Source: Cohnella herbarum (lineage in GTDB: Bacteria > Bacillota > Bacilli > Paenibacillales > Paenibacillaceae). From it: a DNA stretch of 64,000 bases. Shown piece by piece: positions 8,446 through 17,265 of this stretch. A program made the position numbers and the translations under genes. How positions within the stretch are numbered: the stretch's first letter is position 1; each line of letters starts with the position of its first letter. The notes beneath the pieces are model-generated. The model made no database searches, had not been told where the DNA came from, and saw only the letters and a program-made list of their open reading frames with translations. Where the stretch lies: positions 7,250,001 to 7,314,000 of the forward strand of contig NZ_CP051680.1 in assembly GCF_012849095.1 (NCBI RefSeq). Reading direction: 5' to 3'.

Positions 8446-9150
8446 TTGTTGGAACAACTTAAAGAAGTCGTATGTCGGGCGAATGCGGAACTGCCGACTT
8501 ACGGATTGGTAACTTTCACGTGGGGGAACGTGAGCGGCTTCGATCGGGAGTCGAAGTTAATGGTTATCAAGCCGAGCGGCGTGCCGTACGAGGAGCTGAA
8601 GCCGGAGCAAATGGTCGTCGTGGACTTGGACGGCAACATCGTGGAAGGCACAATGCGACCTTCCTCGGATACGCCGACCCATTTGGTTCTCTACTGTTCT
8701 TTTCCGAATATCGGAGGTATCGTTCACACGCACTCGCCATGGGCGACAATATGGTCGCAGGCAGGTCAAGGGATTCCGGCGCTAGGGACGACGCAAGCCG
8801 ATTATTTCTACGGAACGATTCCTTGCACTCGCCCGATGACGGACGCGGAAATCGAAGGGGCATACGAAGCGGAAACCGGGAATGTCATCGTTGAGACTTT
8901 TCGGGGAATCGATCCGAACCGTATTCCGGGCGTGCTCGTGAACAGCCATGCGCCGTTTGCCTGGGGCAAGGATGCCATGGATGCGCTGCACAATGCGGTG
9001 GTGCTGGAGGAAGTGGCCAAGATGGCTTACCATACAAGACAGTTAAACGCCGGCATCCCTTCCATGAACCAAACGCTGCTGGACAAACATTATTTGCGTA
9101 AACACGGAGCTAATGCTTATTATGGTCAACCTGGCGATTCGAGACATTGA
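8446..9150 (+). CDS. araD: L-ribulose-5-phosphate 4-epimerase
   Basis: Converts L-ribulose 5-phosphate to D-xylulose 5-phosphate, the last step of arabinose entry into the pentose phosphate pathway. Class II aldolase fold: [21 protein letters not shown] and SSDTPTH line the phosphate site, and HTHSPWAT holds zinc ligands, with a third histidine in NSHAPFAWG. Length is 234 residues. TTG at 8446 is preferred because AAGGAAGGAG ends 8 bases before it; the in-frame GTG at 8437 lies inside that ribosome site. araB follows after 41 bases. No araA (isomerase) is in the window. Confidence 0.92.
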   Translation: MLEQLKEVVCRANAELPTYGLVTFTWGNVSGFDRESKLMVIKPSGVPYEELKPEQMVVVDLDGNIVEGTMRPSSDTPTHLVLYCSFPNIGGIVHTHSPWATIWSQAGQGIPALGTTQADYFYGTIPCTRPMTDAEIEGAYEAETGNVIVETFRGIDPNRIPGVLVNSHAPFAWGKDAMDALHNAVVLEEVAKMAYHTRQLNAGIPSMNQTLLDKHYLRKHGANAYYGQPGDSRH

Positions 9151-9191
9151 TGCAATGAAGGATTAATCCATATTCATACAGGAGGCTTACC

Positions 9192-10865
9192 ATGAGCCAG
9201 AAATATGCAATCGGAGTTGACTACGGCACGCAATCCGGACGCGCGGTTCTCGTCGATCTATCTAACGGACACGAGATCTCCGATCACGTCACACCTTATC
9301 CCCATGGCGTTATCGATGAGAAATTACCGACTTCGGGTTTACCATTAGAGCATGACTGGGCTTTGCAACACCCGGACGATTACTTAGAGGTGCTCCGTCG
9401 TTCCGTTCCGGCGGTTCTTAAGCAATCCGGAGTCGATCCTAGCGACGTTATCGGATTAGGGATCGATTTTACGGCTTGCACGATGTTGCCTATCGACGAG
9501 CAAGGAGTTCCCTTGTGCTTCAAGCCGGAGTGGAAAGATAATCCTCATGGCTGGGTGAAGCTGTGGAAGCACCATGCGGCGCAAGACGAAGCGGATCGTC
9601 TGAACGCGATCGCGGCGGAGCGCGGCGAGAAATTCCTGCCCCGTTACGGCGGCAAGATTTCTTCCGAATGGATGATCGCGAAAGTATGGCAGATCGTTAA
9701 TGAGGCTCCTGAAGTATACGAGGCAACCGAATTGTTTACGGAAGCGACGGATTGGGTCATTTCGCAGCTGACGGGTAATTTCGTTCGCAATAGTTGCACG
9801 GCGGGGTACAAGTCGATCTGGCACAAGAAGGACGGTTACCCTAGCAAAGATTTCTTCAAAGCGCTCGACCCGAGATTGGAAAATCTGACGGAAACGAAGC
9901 TGCGTGGAGAAATCAAACCTCTCGGCACCAAGTCGGGCGAATTGACGGAAGAGATGGCGAAGCTGACCGGGTTGAACGCGGGTACCGCTATCGCGGTCGG
10001 TAACGTAGACGCGCATGCTGCCGTTCCGGCAGTGGGCGTCGTTACGCCGGGTAAGCTCGTAATGGCCATGGGAACTTCCATCTGCCATATGCTTCTGGGT
10101 ACGGAAGAGGTTGAAGTCGAGGGAATGTGCGGAGTCGTCGAGGACGGAATCATTCCGGGATACCTCGGATACGAAGCCGGCCAATCCGCCGTTGGAGACA
10201 TTTTCGAATGGTTCGTGGAAGAAGCGGTGCCTGCTTATGTGAAAGAAGCCGCAGAGAAAGACGGAGTGGGCGTACATCAATGGTTGACGGAGCGGGCAGC
10301 GACTTATAATCCCGGGGAAACGGGCTTGCTCGCGCTAGATTGGTGGAACGGCAACCGTTCGGTGCTCGTGGATACGAATCTAACCGGAGTAATCGTCGGA
10401 TACAGTTTGCTGACGAAGCCGGAGGAAGTTTATCGGACTTTGCTCGAAGCGACGGCTTTCGGTACGCGCAAGATTATCGATGCGTTCCATAGTAACGGAG
10501 TCCCCGTGGACGAGGTATACGCGTGCGGCGGACTTCCGCAGCGCAACAGCTTGCTGATGCAGATCTACGCGGACGTAACGAATCGAGAGATTAAGATCGC
10601 GGATTCGAAGCAAACGCCGGCGATCGGAGCCGCGATGTTCGGAGCGGTTGCGGCCGGTAGCGCCAAAGGCGGCTACGACAGCGTCGTGGATGCCGCCAAA
10701 GCGATGGCTCGCGTGCGCGAGGAGACGTTCAAGCCGATCCCGGCTAACGTTGCCGTTTACGAGAAGCTGTACCAAGAATACGGCACTCTTCACGATTACT
10801 TCGGTCGCGGCGCCAACGACGTCATGAAGCGGTTGAAGTCGTTAAAGGACGAGGCTTCTCATTAA
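9192..10865 (+). CDS. araB: L-ribulokinase
   Basis: Phosphorylates L-ribulose at the expense of ATP. FGGY-family kinase of 557 residues. The N-terminal phosphate loop [30 protein letters not shown] and the C-terminal ATP-binding segments [12 protein letters not shown] and [18 protein letters not shown] are all intact. Start ATG follows CAGGAGG. It is the second gene of the AraR-controlled araDB unit and is closed by a strong terminator. Confidence 0.93.
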   Translation: MSQKYAIGVDYGTQSGRAVLVDLSNGHEISDHVTPYPHGVIDEKLPTSGLPLEHDWALQHPDDYLEVLRRSVPAVLKQSGVDPSDVIGLGIDFTACTMLPIDEQGVPLCFKPEWKDNPHGWVKLWKHHAAQDEADRLNAIAAERGEKFLPRYGGKISSEWMIAKVWQIVNEAPEVYEATELFTEATDWVISQLTGNFVRNSCTAGYKSIWHKKDGYPSKDFFKALDPRLENLTETKLRGEIKPLGTKSGELTEEMAKLTGLNAGTAIAVGNVDAHAAVPAVGVVTPGKLVMAMGTSICHMLLGTEEVEVEGMCGVVEDGIIPGYLGYEAGQSAVGDIFEWFVEEAVPAYVKEAAEKDGVGVHQWLTERAATYNPGETGLLALDWWNGNRSVLVDTNLTGVIVGYSLLTKPEEVYRTLLEATAFGTRKIIDAFHSNGVPVDEVYACGGLPQRNSLLMQIYADVTNREIKIADSKQTPAIGAAMFGAVAAGSAKGGYDSVVDAAKAMARVREETFKPIPANVAVYEKLYQEYGTLHDYFGRGANDVMKRLKSLKDEASH

Positions 10866-10919
10866 GGCGGCGGAGTCGCGATAGGCTGAGATTTTACGAA
10901 AATAAGCGATAAGCGTTGG

Positions 10920-10964
10920 CTGGAACTTACTCTTAGTTCATGTAGAGTGAGTTCCAGTTTTTTT
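10920..10964 (+). terminator. Rho-independent terminator after araB
   Basis: CTGGAACTTACTCT (10920-10933) pairs with AGAGTGAGTTCCAG (10944-10957), with one G-U pair, followed by seven T residues. Confidence 0.9.
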
Positions 10965-11065
10965 GCGTTGTCGCAAAAAAAATAAAAAATGTCGAAATTT
11001 GTTGCAACCTTTATGGATTTCGGGTGTGTATAGTTTGTAAATACGATAAGGGGAAGGTAGAACAC

Positions 11066-11590
11066 ATGACCAAAAGCTACTTCGCGAAAACGGTAATCGG
11101 TACGACGGCTATTCTGATGCTGACAGGAATGACAGGCACGATTTTCAAAGATAGGATCAATATCGCTCACGCCATGGATACGGTACCTATTGCGTTGAAC
11201 AACTCGCCTACTGGAGATCAGGCTGCGGTTTCTGCATCAACGATCGAACTCTTCGGAGTATTTAATCCGAATCACCTTTACTTAAGCAACGGGACGGTAT
11301 CGATAAGCGCAACGGCCGGCTCGGTCACCGTCACAGCGACGACTACGGCAGGGGGGCTAGTCGATTCCATAGGAATCACATTTTACTTGCAGAAATTAAA
11401 CGGGGGTACATGGGAAAACGTGGGTTCGGGAACTGCGACAGGGGGGAATAATGCCGTCACTTATTCGAATACCTTTTCTAAATCAGTTACGGCCGGAACG
11501 ACGTATCGTGCCCGAACCGTTCATTGGGTGAGCGAAAACGGAGTTTACGAGGAAGGCGAGAGATTCAGCAACTCAATCGTAGGAAAATAA
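11066..11590 (+). CDS. Small secreted protein, probable beta-sandwich
   Basis: 175 residues from ATG 11066, which follows GGGGAAGG by 9 bases. The N terminus has a basic start, a hydrophobic core (TVIGTTAILMLTGMTG) and a likely cleavage site near AHA-MD, so export is expected. The mature part is Ser/Thr/Gly-rich with alternating beta-strand patterns (SISATAGSVTVTATT, then ITFYLQKLNGGTWENVGSG). It resembles small secreted Bacillales proteins of unknown role. The TAA stop overlaps the next ATG (TAATG), so the two genes are probably coupled. Confidence 0.6.
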   Translation: MTKSYFAKTVIGTTAILMLTGMTGTIFKDRINIAHAMDTVPIALNNSPTGDQAAVSASTIELFGVFNPNHLYLSNGTVSISATAGSVTVTATTTAGGLVDSIGITFYLQKLNGGTWENVGSGTATGGNNAVTYSNTFSKSVTAGTTYRARTVHWVSENGVYEEGERFSNSIVGK

Positions 11591-11937
11591 TGAATCGGCA
11601 TTCGGAGTGGATCAAGGAAACGCAACCCCTACCTGAATCTCATGATATTCCTGAAAATACGCTTATTTCCATTACCTTCCAACAGGAAATTAACAGGCAC
11701 ACCTTAAATATGAGGAATATCCTGATTCTGAACGGCAATTCCGGAGGCAGGTTGATATCGAATTGCTTTCTGTATCGTTACATAGCCGAAGAGAGGACTT
11801 TATACCTCTATTTGAAAGCGGATGCCGAAAGATTAGGCTCCAATAATATGATAGAGATTATCGTGACGGGCAGAATCTCGAACCATCGGAATATGAGAAT
11901 GGAAATTCCGTATTCTCTAAGGTTTACGACCCAGTGA
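11590..11937 (+). CDS. Small SbsA/Big-like domain protein
   Basis: 115 residues. The pattern IPENTLISITFQQEINRHT, then ILILNGNSGG, then MRMEIPYSLRF matches the SbsA-type Ig-like fold, in which a P..t.I.i.F...v...t motif opens the first strands. There is no signal peptide, so it either stays inside or leaves by another route. ATG 11590 overlaps the stop of the secreted-protein gene. Function unknown. Confidence 0.5.
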   Translation: MNRHSEWIKETQPLPESHDIPENTLISITFQQEINRHTLNMRNILILNGNSGGRLISNCFLYRYIAEERTLYLYLKADAERLGSNNMIEIIVTGRISNHRNMRMEIPYSLRFTTQ

Positions 11938-11954
11938 AGAGGGCACGGAATAAA

Positions 11955-11991
11955 AACAAGGTTGGCTGGGTCAACCCTTGCCAACCTTGTT
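11955..11991. terminator. Bidirectional terminator between convergent genes
   Basis: AACAAGGTTGGC (11955-11966) pairs perfectly with GCCAACCTTGTT (11980-11991). On the reverse strand the stem is followed by TTTATTCC, so it mainly serves the anti-sigma gene. Confidence 0.8.
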
Positions 11992-11994
11992 TGA

Positions 11995-12789
11995 TTACTC
12001 GTACATGCCTTCGTACATTTCGATTAATTCGTCCTTAGGTACGACGCCGCTCAGAGTAATTTGGAGGCCGTGCGAGATTGTATCAAGCGCATTGCTGCCG
12101 TCCGTCGCGCTTGTTAAGATGGCTGGACCGTCGCTCAGGTCAACCTTGGTTACGGTCACGCCTTCGGCCTCGGCATTCATTCCGAAACCGGTCGTATCCT
12201 GAGGGAGCTTTCGTAACTGTACCGTCATGAATTTTCCCTCTTCGGTGTTGAATAGATAGATTGCCTGATCGGCCTTATCGTTCCCATCGTAGAAATACAC
12301 TTGCGCTTGATAGAAGGAATAGCCGCTCGGGGAGTATTGAAACATCGGTGCTTCGAAGGAGAGCAAGTGGCCGGCTTGCGCTTTGGAAACGTTCGCCATG
12401 ATTAAGTTCTCATTGATCTTCTGGACGTCTAAACCCTCAAGATACTCGTGCGACGGCGTCTCTGCTTGGGAGGTATTCTGATCTTCCGATCGCCCCATGA
12501 AGAAGCCGAGAAGACCCGAAGGATATTCTTTAATCGTCGTATAGATCGGGTCGATTGCTTTTGTTGCTTGGGAATTCCCGAAGATCGCGGCGCCAATCAA
12601 GACGGAGGCTGCGATTACGGATAGCTTCGATAATCTCGAAAATCTGTTTCTTCTTTTGCGACGTGCGGATAGCCGCTGCTGTACTCGAAGCCAAGAAGGT
12701 CTGTGATCGATCGAAACGTTATCGTTGAACTGCTTGGAGGAAACCTCGAACGCGGCATCGAACATCTGATCGAATTGATCCTTATTCAT
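11995..12789 (-). CDS. Anti-sigma factor with DUF4367-like domain
   Basis: 264 residues. The N terminus is cytoplasmic and basic (RLSARRKRRNRFSRL), followed by one membrane helix at about residues 54-72 (LSVIAASVLIGAAIFG) and an extracytoplasmic domain. That domain has the features of DUF4367 regions found in Bacillales anti-sigma factors (SFEAPMFQYSPSGYSFYQAQVYF and the final GVVPKDELIEMYEGM). It overlaps the ECF sigma gene by 8 bases, so the pair is almost certainly a sigma/anti-sigma module that senses a cell-surface signal. Confidence 0.75.
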   Translation of the reverse strand: MNKDQFDQMFDAAFEVSSKQFNDNVSIDHRPSWLRVQQRLSARRKRRNRFSRLSKLSVIAASVLIGAAIFGNSQATKAIDPIYTTIKEYPSGLLGFFMGRSEDQNTSQAETPSHEYLEGLDVQKINENLIMANVSKAQAGHLLSFEAPMFQYSPSGYSFYQAQVYFYDGNDKADQAIYLFNTEEGKFMTVQLRKLPQDTTGFGMNAEAEGVTVTKVDLSDGPAILTSATDGSNALDTISHGLQITLSGVVPKDELIEMYEGMYE

Positions 12790-13357
12790 CTCGGTTTCCC
12801 CATTCCTTGTACAGTTTTCTCTTAAGATAACTGCGGGCTCTATGCAGTTTGTGTTTGACCGCGGCTTCCGTATCGCGGGTTTCCACCGCGATTTCCTTAT
12901 AACTTAACCCCTTTTTCCACTTCAACTCGATAATGGCGCGTTGCTCGGGCTTCATGTCTTGCAGATGATGGGAGATCCGCTCTTCCAAGGATTTGGTTTC
13001 GACTTCTTGTTCGACGGATACCGCGGCCGCTTGCGACATCGTTCCGCTATCCCAAGGGAATTCCAAGCTGACGTCGTTTCGGAACTTTTTTCTTTTGCGG
13101 ATATGGTTGATCGTGAAGTTCTTGGCGACGACCTTGATCCAAGCTTTCATATGCTCCTCGTTCTCGACCGAAGGACATTTACTTAGGGCTGCCATGAAGG
13201 TTTCCTGGATGATATCTTCCGTCGCGGCATGGTCATTGATCATATATACGATCGGTTTATAGAGGAATTGGTAAAACTCGCGGTAAATCTCTTCCTGCAG
13301 CGTCTGGTTTAACGTGTGGAAGCTTGAACCAAGAAGAAGGAGCAAATTCGGTTGCAT
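12782..13357 (-). CDS. ECF-type RNA polymerase sigma factor
   Basis: 191 residues. Region 2 is seen in YKPIVYMINDHAATEDIIQETFMAAL and the basic stretch AWIKVVAKNFTINHIRKRKK. Region 4 is seen in LKPEQRAIIELKWKKGLSYKEIAVETRDTEAAVKHKLHRARSYL-like helices near the C terminus. It is cotranscribed with the membrane anti-sigma factor, which should hold it inactive. ECF factors usually drive their own promoter, but I cannot pick out a convincing -35/-10 pair upstream. Confidence 0.85.
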   Translation of the reverse strand: MQPNLLLLLGSSFHTLNQTLQEEIYREFYQFLYKPIVYMINDHAATEDIIQETFMAALSKCPSVENEEHMKAWIKVVAKNFTINHIRKRKKFRNDVSLEFPWDSGTMSQAAAVSVEQEVETKSLEERISHHLQDMKPEQRAIIELKWKKGLSYKEIAVETRDTEAAVKHKLHRARSYLKRKLYKEWGNRDE

Positions 13358-13603
13358 AAGAAGGATTCACCCTATTCCACCTTGAGATAATAACGCTTTG
13401 AACGCATACACTTTCAGTTTAGTCTAAATCAAGAGGCTAGAGAAGCCATTATTTTACAATGATAAAACGAAATGTTCAACGGTTGACCTACTGTACGTAA
13501 GGAGCGAACTTATAGCTTAGCCTTGGATTGCCGTTTTGTCTTCCTCTTTAAGATCTTGTATGATACGGAGATAACTGGCAAACAAAGGAAGGGGCTTGTC
13601 CGC

Positions 13604-14254
13604 TTGCGTCGTTCAACGGCATTGAAAATCGGGGCTGCGGTTGTTGTCGTGGCAGTCTTATTGTGGATCGACTTTAAGTATTTGAATGTGAATCCGGCAT
13701 CGATACGCACTTGGGTGTTATCGTTCGGTTGGCTGGCGCCGGTTCTATATGTTGCTATGTACATCGCTCGTCCGTTTATTTTATTTCCGGCTTCGGTTCT
13801 ATCGATGGCGGGAGGTCTTGCGTTCGGAACATGGTTCGGAATGCTCTATACGTTGATCGGAGCCGTTACCGGGGCGGTGTTGTCGTTTCTCTTGGCAAGG
13901 AAAATAGGCGGGGGTTTCTTTCGGGGAAAAGAGGATCCGAGGTTGGTGAAAATAGAGCAGGCGATGGAGAGACGGGGGTTTATGATGGTGCTTCTGTTTC
14001 GGATTGCCCCATTCGTACCGTTTGACTTGGTGAGTTACGCCGCCGGCGTTGCCCGAGTCCCGTTGCGGGCTTTCTTGCCCGCAACGATTATCGGGACATT
14101 ACCGGGAACGTTCGCTTATAACTTTCTCGGCGCTAGTTTAACTAAGGGCAGCTGGCGGGATTTCGGAATCGCCGCATGCGTATTTGCCGTTGCTTTGGCC
14201 GTTCCGTTTCTGTTTCGCCGCAAGGTGGAACGGGAGATGGAAGGCGGCAAGTGA
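13604..14254 (+). CDS. TVP38/TMEM64 (DedA-related) membrane protein
   Basis: 216 residues from TTG 13604, chosen because AAGGAAGGGG ends 9 bases upstream. There are about five hydrophobic segments. The family motifs FPASVLSMAGGLAFGTWFG and GAVLSFLLARKIGG are present, with the re-entrant Gly-rich region and FRIAPFVPFDLVSYAAGVARV. Relatives include YtxB/YdjX-type proteins, which are implicated in lipid scrambling or transport. It converges with the collagen-like gene only 5 bases away. Confidence 0.8.
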   Translation: MRRSTALKIGAAVVVVAVLLWIDFKYLNVNPASIRTWVLSFGWLAPVLYVAMYIARPFILFPASVLSMAGGLAFGTWFGMLYTLIGAVTGAVLSFLLARKIGGGFFRGKEDPRLVKIEQAMERRGFMMVLLFRIAPFVPFDLVSYAAGVARVPLRAFLPATIIGTLPGTFAYNFLGASLTKGSWRDFGIAACVFAVALAVPFLFRRKVEREMEGGK

Positions 14255-14259
14255 ACGAT

Positions 14260-15372
14260 TTAAAGAGGGATCGGCACGGCTCCCGTTAAGTTGATTAGTT
14301 CTAAGCCGACGATGCTTCCAGGCTCGGCCGGCGAATTGAGAATGGTTTGCGGCACGACTCGCCCGTTGTAACGAAGCCGCACATCGGTCTGTCCGCCGAT
14401 TGGAATACCGGCAACGCTGCGAATGAAACCTTGCGGTCCGAAGTCGACAAGACCGGTCGAGGCGAGAGCTTGGCTGATCGTAATCCCCGGGTAAAAAGGA
14501 ATATAGTTCGTGTAGTTCACCCAAGGAAATGCGGCTCCTCCGTTAATTCGAACCGTGATATAGGCCTGCGGGAAAGGCTGCGGTCCTGGAATCGGGATGG
14601 GGATCGGTACTGGGATCGGGATCGGAAAAGGTCCTGGTCCGGGAAATGGCGGTGGAAAGGGACCGGGTCCAGGGAACGGCGGTGGCGGGAAAGGTCTAGG
14701 GCCGTGCCCGGGTCCCCCTGGTCCACCAGGACCACCGGGCCCACCTGGTCCAGATCCGGGGAACGTTGGAAATCCGCCAGGCCCGCCGGGTCCACCCGGA
14801 TTACCGGGCCCATTGGGACCACCGGGTCCGCCAGGCCATCCAGGTCCACCCGGGCTACCTGGCCCACCGGGTCCGCCAGGCCATCCAGGTCCACCCGGGC
14901 TACTTGGCCCACCGGGTCCACCAGGCCATCCAGGTCCACCCAGGCTACCTGGCCCACCGGGTCCGCCAGACCATCCAGGACCACCCGGGCTACCTGGCCC
15001 ACCGGGTCCACCTGGTCCACCTGGTCCACCTGGTCCTCCAGGTCCACCCGGGCTATTTGGCCCTCCGGGTCCACCGAATATGCCCCCTCCTTGTCCACCA
15101 GAGCCTCCTCCGAACAACCCTCCGAGCAGACCGCGCTCTTTTTCTTGCGGGAAAACCCACCATGGAATCGGACGCGTCAAGTAAGATGGGGGTTGCTCTT
15201 CGCTCTGATGTAAATGGACGACGTCCCCCTTTTTAGACTCTTTTTTATTGTTTTTGCCGGACGAGGCTTTAGTTTGATGTTGCGTGGATTGACGGGATGA
15301 AAGCTTGGCTTTCTGATCAGCGGCTGCTTTGCGCAATAACGGTTTCGCACCCGTCGATCGCGATTTCGACAT
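14260..15372 (-). CDS. Collagen-like Gly-X-Y repeat protein
   Basis: 370 residues. ATG 15372 is used because AAAGGAGG lies 7 bases before it; an ATG 21 bases further up contains this ribosome site. Layout: basic Ser/Lys/Gln-rich head (1-65), a Trp-containing linker ([12 protein letters not shown]), Gly-Pro-X repeats (about 85-215), a Pro/Phe/Ile-rich hinge ([15 protein letters not shown]) and a globular C-terminal domain of about 100 residues ([36 protein letters not shown]). No signal peptide is seen. The architecture resembles exosporium or spore-coat collagen-like proteins, so a place on the spore surface is an inference. Confidence 0.7.
   Translation of the reverse strand: MSKSRSTGAKPLLRKAAADQKAKLSSRQSTQHQTKASSGKNNKKESKKGDVVHLHQSEEQPPSYLTRPIPWWVFPQEKERGLLGGLFGGGSGGQGGGIFGGPGGPNSPGGPGGPGGPGGPGGPGGPGSPGGPGWSGGPGGPGSLGGPGWPGGPGGPSSPGGPGWPGGPGGPGSPGGPGWPGGPGGPNGPGNPGGPGGPGGFPTFPGSGPGGPGGPGGPGGPGHGPRPFPPPPFPGPGPFPPPFPGPGPFPIPIPVPIPIPIPGPQPFPQAYITVRINGGAAFPWVNYTNYIPFYPGITISQALASTGLVDFGPQGFIRSVAGIPIGGQTDVRLRYNGRVVPQTILNSPAEPGSIVGLELINLTGAVPIPL
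14836..15015. repeat. 45-bp tandem repeat inside the collagen-like gene
   Basis: CCATCCAGG recurs at 14836, 14881, 14926 and 14971, exactly 45 bases apart; the whole unit is conserved with a few substitutions. It encodes five Gly-X-Y triplets per unit. Copy-number variation between strains is likely in such arrays. Confidence 0.9.
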
Positions 15373-15489
15373 CGTTGTTCCTCCTTTGCCCATGGGCGAA
15401 TGACGATTACTGCAGGATATGCGCCCATAAGCTAACGGGTGATAAACAAGGTAGTGGGGGGTCGCTTAGACGAATGATGGAGAAATAGA

Positions 15490-15945
15490 GGGAGCCGGCC
15501 AACCAAGCGTCGAAGATAAGGTACTCACAGTGCGCTACAGACAAACTCACCCAGCATCTGGCGAAGATAAGGTACTCACAGTGCTCTACAGCCAATTCTA
15601 CCCACCAAGCGCCGAAGATAAGGCACTCACAGTGCTCTACAGACAACTTCACCCAACATCTGGCGAAAATAAGGTACTCACAGTGCTCTGACCGGCTGGC
15701 TATCAACCACACCAACTACCACGCGCTGAAAAAAAGGTACTCAAAGTACGCTACGGAATGTGACAACTTAGATTTGTGAGGCGGGGTTTGTTTAAGATAC
15801 TCTCAGTGCTCTAACCGCCTGGCTATCAACCACACCCACCGACCACGCGCTGAAAAAAGGTACTCTCAGTGTCCTGCCGAAAGCGAATGCTTCGAATTGC
15901 GAGAAGGTTGTTGAAGGCGGGGTTTGTTTTGTGGTACTCAAACCA
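15490..15945. repeat. Intergenic repeat array A (51-bp period, then degenerate)
   Basis: The core GGTACTCACAGTGCTCTACA occurs at 15520, 15571, 15622 (GGCACTC) and 15673, exactly 51 bases apart. Copies 1 and 3 share the left flank ACCAAGCG-CGAAGATAA; copies 2 and 4 share CATCTGGCGAA, so a 102-bp dimer was duplicated. Degenerate cores follow at 15736, 15796, 15859 and 15933 at spacings of 60-74. Within that part, GGCTATCAACCACACC and CCACGCGCTGAAAAAA occur twice, about 124 bases apart. The reverse strand is open with a 17-residue repeat but has no ribosome site. This fills most of the 744-base gap between genes at 15373-16116. Confidence 0.85.
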
Positions 15946-16021
15946 CACCACCGACCACGCCACCCGCCAAGAAGGGGAAAGAACCGCCAAGAGGCGTGAC
16001 TGATAACCCAAAAATAATTTA

Positions 16022-16035
16022 ATAAAGCGTTTCCA
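16022..16035 (+). promoter_or_regulatory. Possible CcpA (cre-like) or secondary LacI-type site
   Basis: ATAAAGCGTTTCCA partly fits the catabolite-response consensus and also resembles the adjacent TTAAACGTTTAA operator. It lies just upstream of the -35 element of the LacI-family gene. Confidence 0.3.
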
Positions 16036-16042
16036 AACTATA

Positions 16043-16087
16043 TTGACAACAATTCGTTCACCCTTTATATTTACATTAAACGTTTAA
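16043..16087 (+). promoter_or_regulatory. Sigma-A promoter and LacI-type operator of the 16117 regulator
   Basis: TTGACA (16043-16048), 17-base spacer, TATATT (16066-16071), then the perfect palindrome TTAAACGTTTAA (16076-16087) over the expected start point. A near copy, TTAAACGCTTAA, precedes the transporter genes, which points to autoregulation plus control of the transporter. Confidence 0.8.
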
Positions 16088-16116
16088 CTAAGAGGGAGGC
16101 TGGTTCCCACGAGATC

Positions 16117-17151
16117 ATGAGGAAAATTACGATAAAAGACGTAGCCCGCAATGCCGGAGTATCCATCGCAGCCGTATCTTATGTGCTTAACGGCAAGGAA
16201 AACAAAGTGTCGCAGGACACCATAGCAAGAATCCACGAATCGATTAAGGATTTGAACTATATCCCTAACATGACTGCGCGGGGGTTAGTTAAGAACACAT
16301 CGGAACTTATCGGAGTCATTATTCCGCAGACCGAAGACCACAAGCAACTCGTTTTCGAAAACCCTTTTTACAGCGAAATGATCAGCGCCATCGAAGGCGT
16401 CGTACGCGATTACGGCTATCATATTATTCTAGCGGGCGTAGACAAGGGTAAGACGTACCTCGATATTTCCACCTCGCGCAACCTAGACGGCGCGATTATC
16501 ATGGGTATCTATTCGGAGCAGCTCTATGAAGAATGCAAGCTGGCGAACATCCCGATCGTGCTTATCGATAGTTACGTACACGACAACGACTTCGCGAAAG
16601 TCGGAATCGACGACGAGTTGGGCGGCTATTTGGCGACCAAACACCTGATAGACAACGGTCATCGCAACATCGGGCTCGTTACCGGGATGATCCGCAAGGA
16701 CGGCGTCGTCGAGAAAAGATTTCTAGGTTATAAGCGCGCCTTGCAGGAAGCCGGTCTATTCTACAACTCGGATTACGTGTTCGAGAATTCCGTTAGCTAC
16801 GTGCACGGACGCAACTCGGGTTCATTGATCGCGAGTAAATTTCCGGAGATTACCGCGATATTCGCAACGGCGGACATGGTCGCTTTCGGCGTCATCCGGG
16901 GCATCAAGGAGTCCGGCAAGGAAGTTCCCGGGGACGTATCCGTAATCGGGTTCGATGATATTTCCATGGCGAACATTTTCTTGCCTCCGCTGACAACGGT
17001 GAAGCAGCAGATTTCATTAAAAGGCGAAACCGCGGCTAAGCTCCTTATTGAACAGATCAGAAACAAACGCGGAGTGAAGAACCAGGGCGACCGAACGGAA
17101 ATTCCGCTAGAGGTCGTGGAAAGGGAAACGGTCCGTAAGTTAACCAAGTAA
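16117..17151 (+). CDS. LacI-family transcriptional regulator of the adjacent sugar operon
   Basis: 344 residues. N-terminal helix-turn-helix ITIKDVARNAGVSIAAVSYVLNG and hinge NYIPNMTARGL, then a periplasmic-binding-protein-like effector domain (LIGVIIPQTED, NLDGAIIMGIYS, GHRNIGLVTG, VSVIGFDDISMA). It probably represses its own promoter and the ABC importer downstream through TTAAACG(T/C)TTAA operators, and is released by a sugar. The effector is not determinable from sequence; the ThuA-like gene in the operon suggests a disaccharide or a keto-derivative. Confidence 0.85.
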   Translation: MRKITIKDVARNAGVSIAAVSYVLNGKENKVSQDTIARIHESIKDLNYIPNMTARGLVKNTSELIGVIIPQTEDHKQLVFENPFYSEMISAIEGVVRDYGYHIILAGVDKGKTYLDISTSRNLDGAIIMGIYSEQLYEECKLANIPIVLIDSYVHDNDFAKVGIDDELGGYLATKHLIDNGHRNIGLVTGMIRKDGVVEKRFLGYKRALQEAGLFYNSDYVFENSVSYVHGRNSGSLIASKFPEITAIFATADMVAFGVIRGIKESGKEVPGDVSVIGFDDISMANIFLPPLTTVKQQISLKGETAAKLLIEQIRNKRGVKNQGDRTEIPLEVVERETVRKLTK

Positions 17152-17198
17152 ACTGCGAGGCACGCTACTCACCAAATTAATCTCGCAGGTTTCGAAGG

Positions 17199-17210
17199 TT
17201 AAACGCTTAA
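17199..17210 (+). promoter_or_regulatory. LacI-type operator before the sugar ABC operon
   Basis: TTAAACGCTTAA differs by one base from the palindrome in front of the LacI gene. It lies 56 bases upstream of the binding-protein start and overlaps a possible -10 (TAATCT). Confidence 0.7.
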
Positions 17211-17265
17211 TCTAGCTTGTCCATGCAAGAATGGCCTTCAAATTAGGTATAGGGGGATGTATTCG

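Noticed and set aside
13488..13502. ACTGTACGTAAGG as a third AraR box
   Set aside because: Only half of the palindrome is present and the nearby genes have no arabinose link.
14597..15184. Forward-strand open frame reading as a perfect Gly-Pro-Pro collagen
   Set aside because: It is the complement of GGN/CCN codons in the reverse-strand gene, which has the ribosome site and the unique N- and C-terminal domains.
15490..15945. Possible CRISPR array
   Set aside because: The segments between the cores are themselves repeated, there are no unique spacers, and no cas genes are present.
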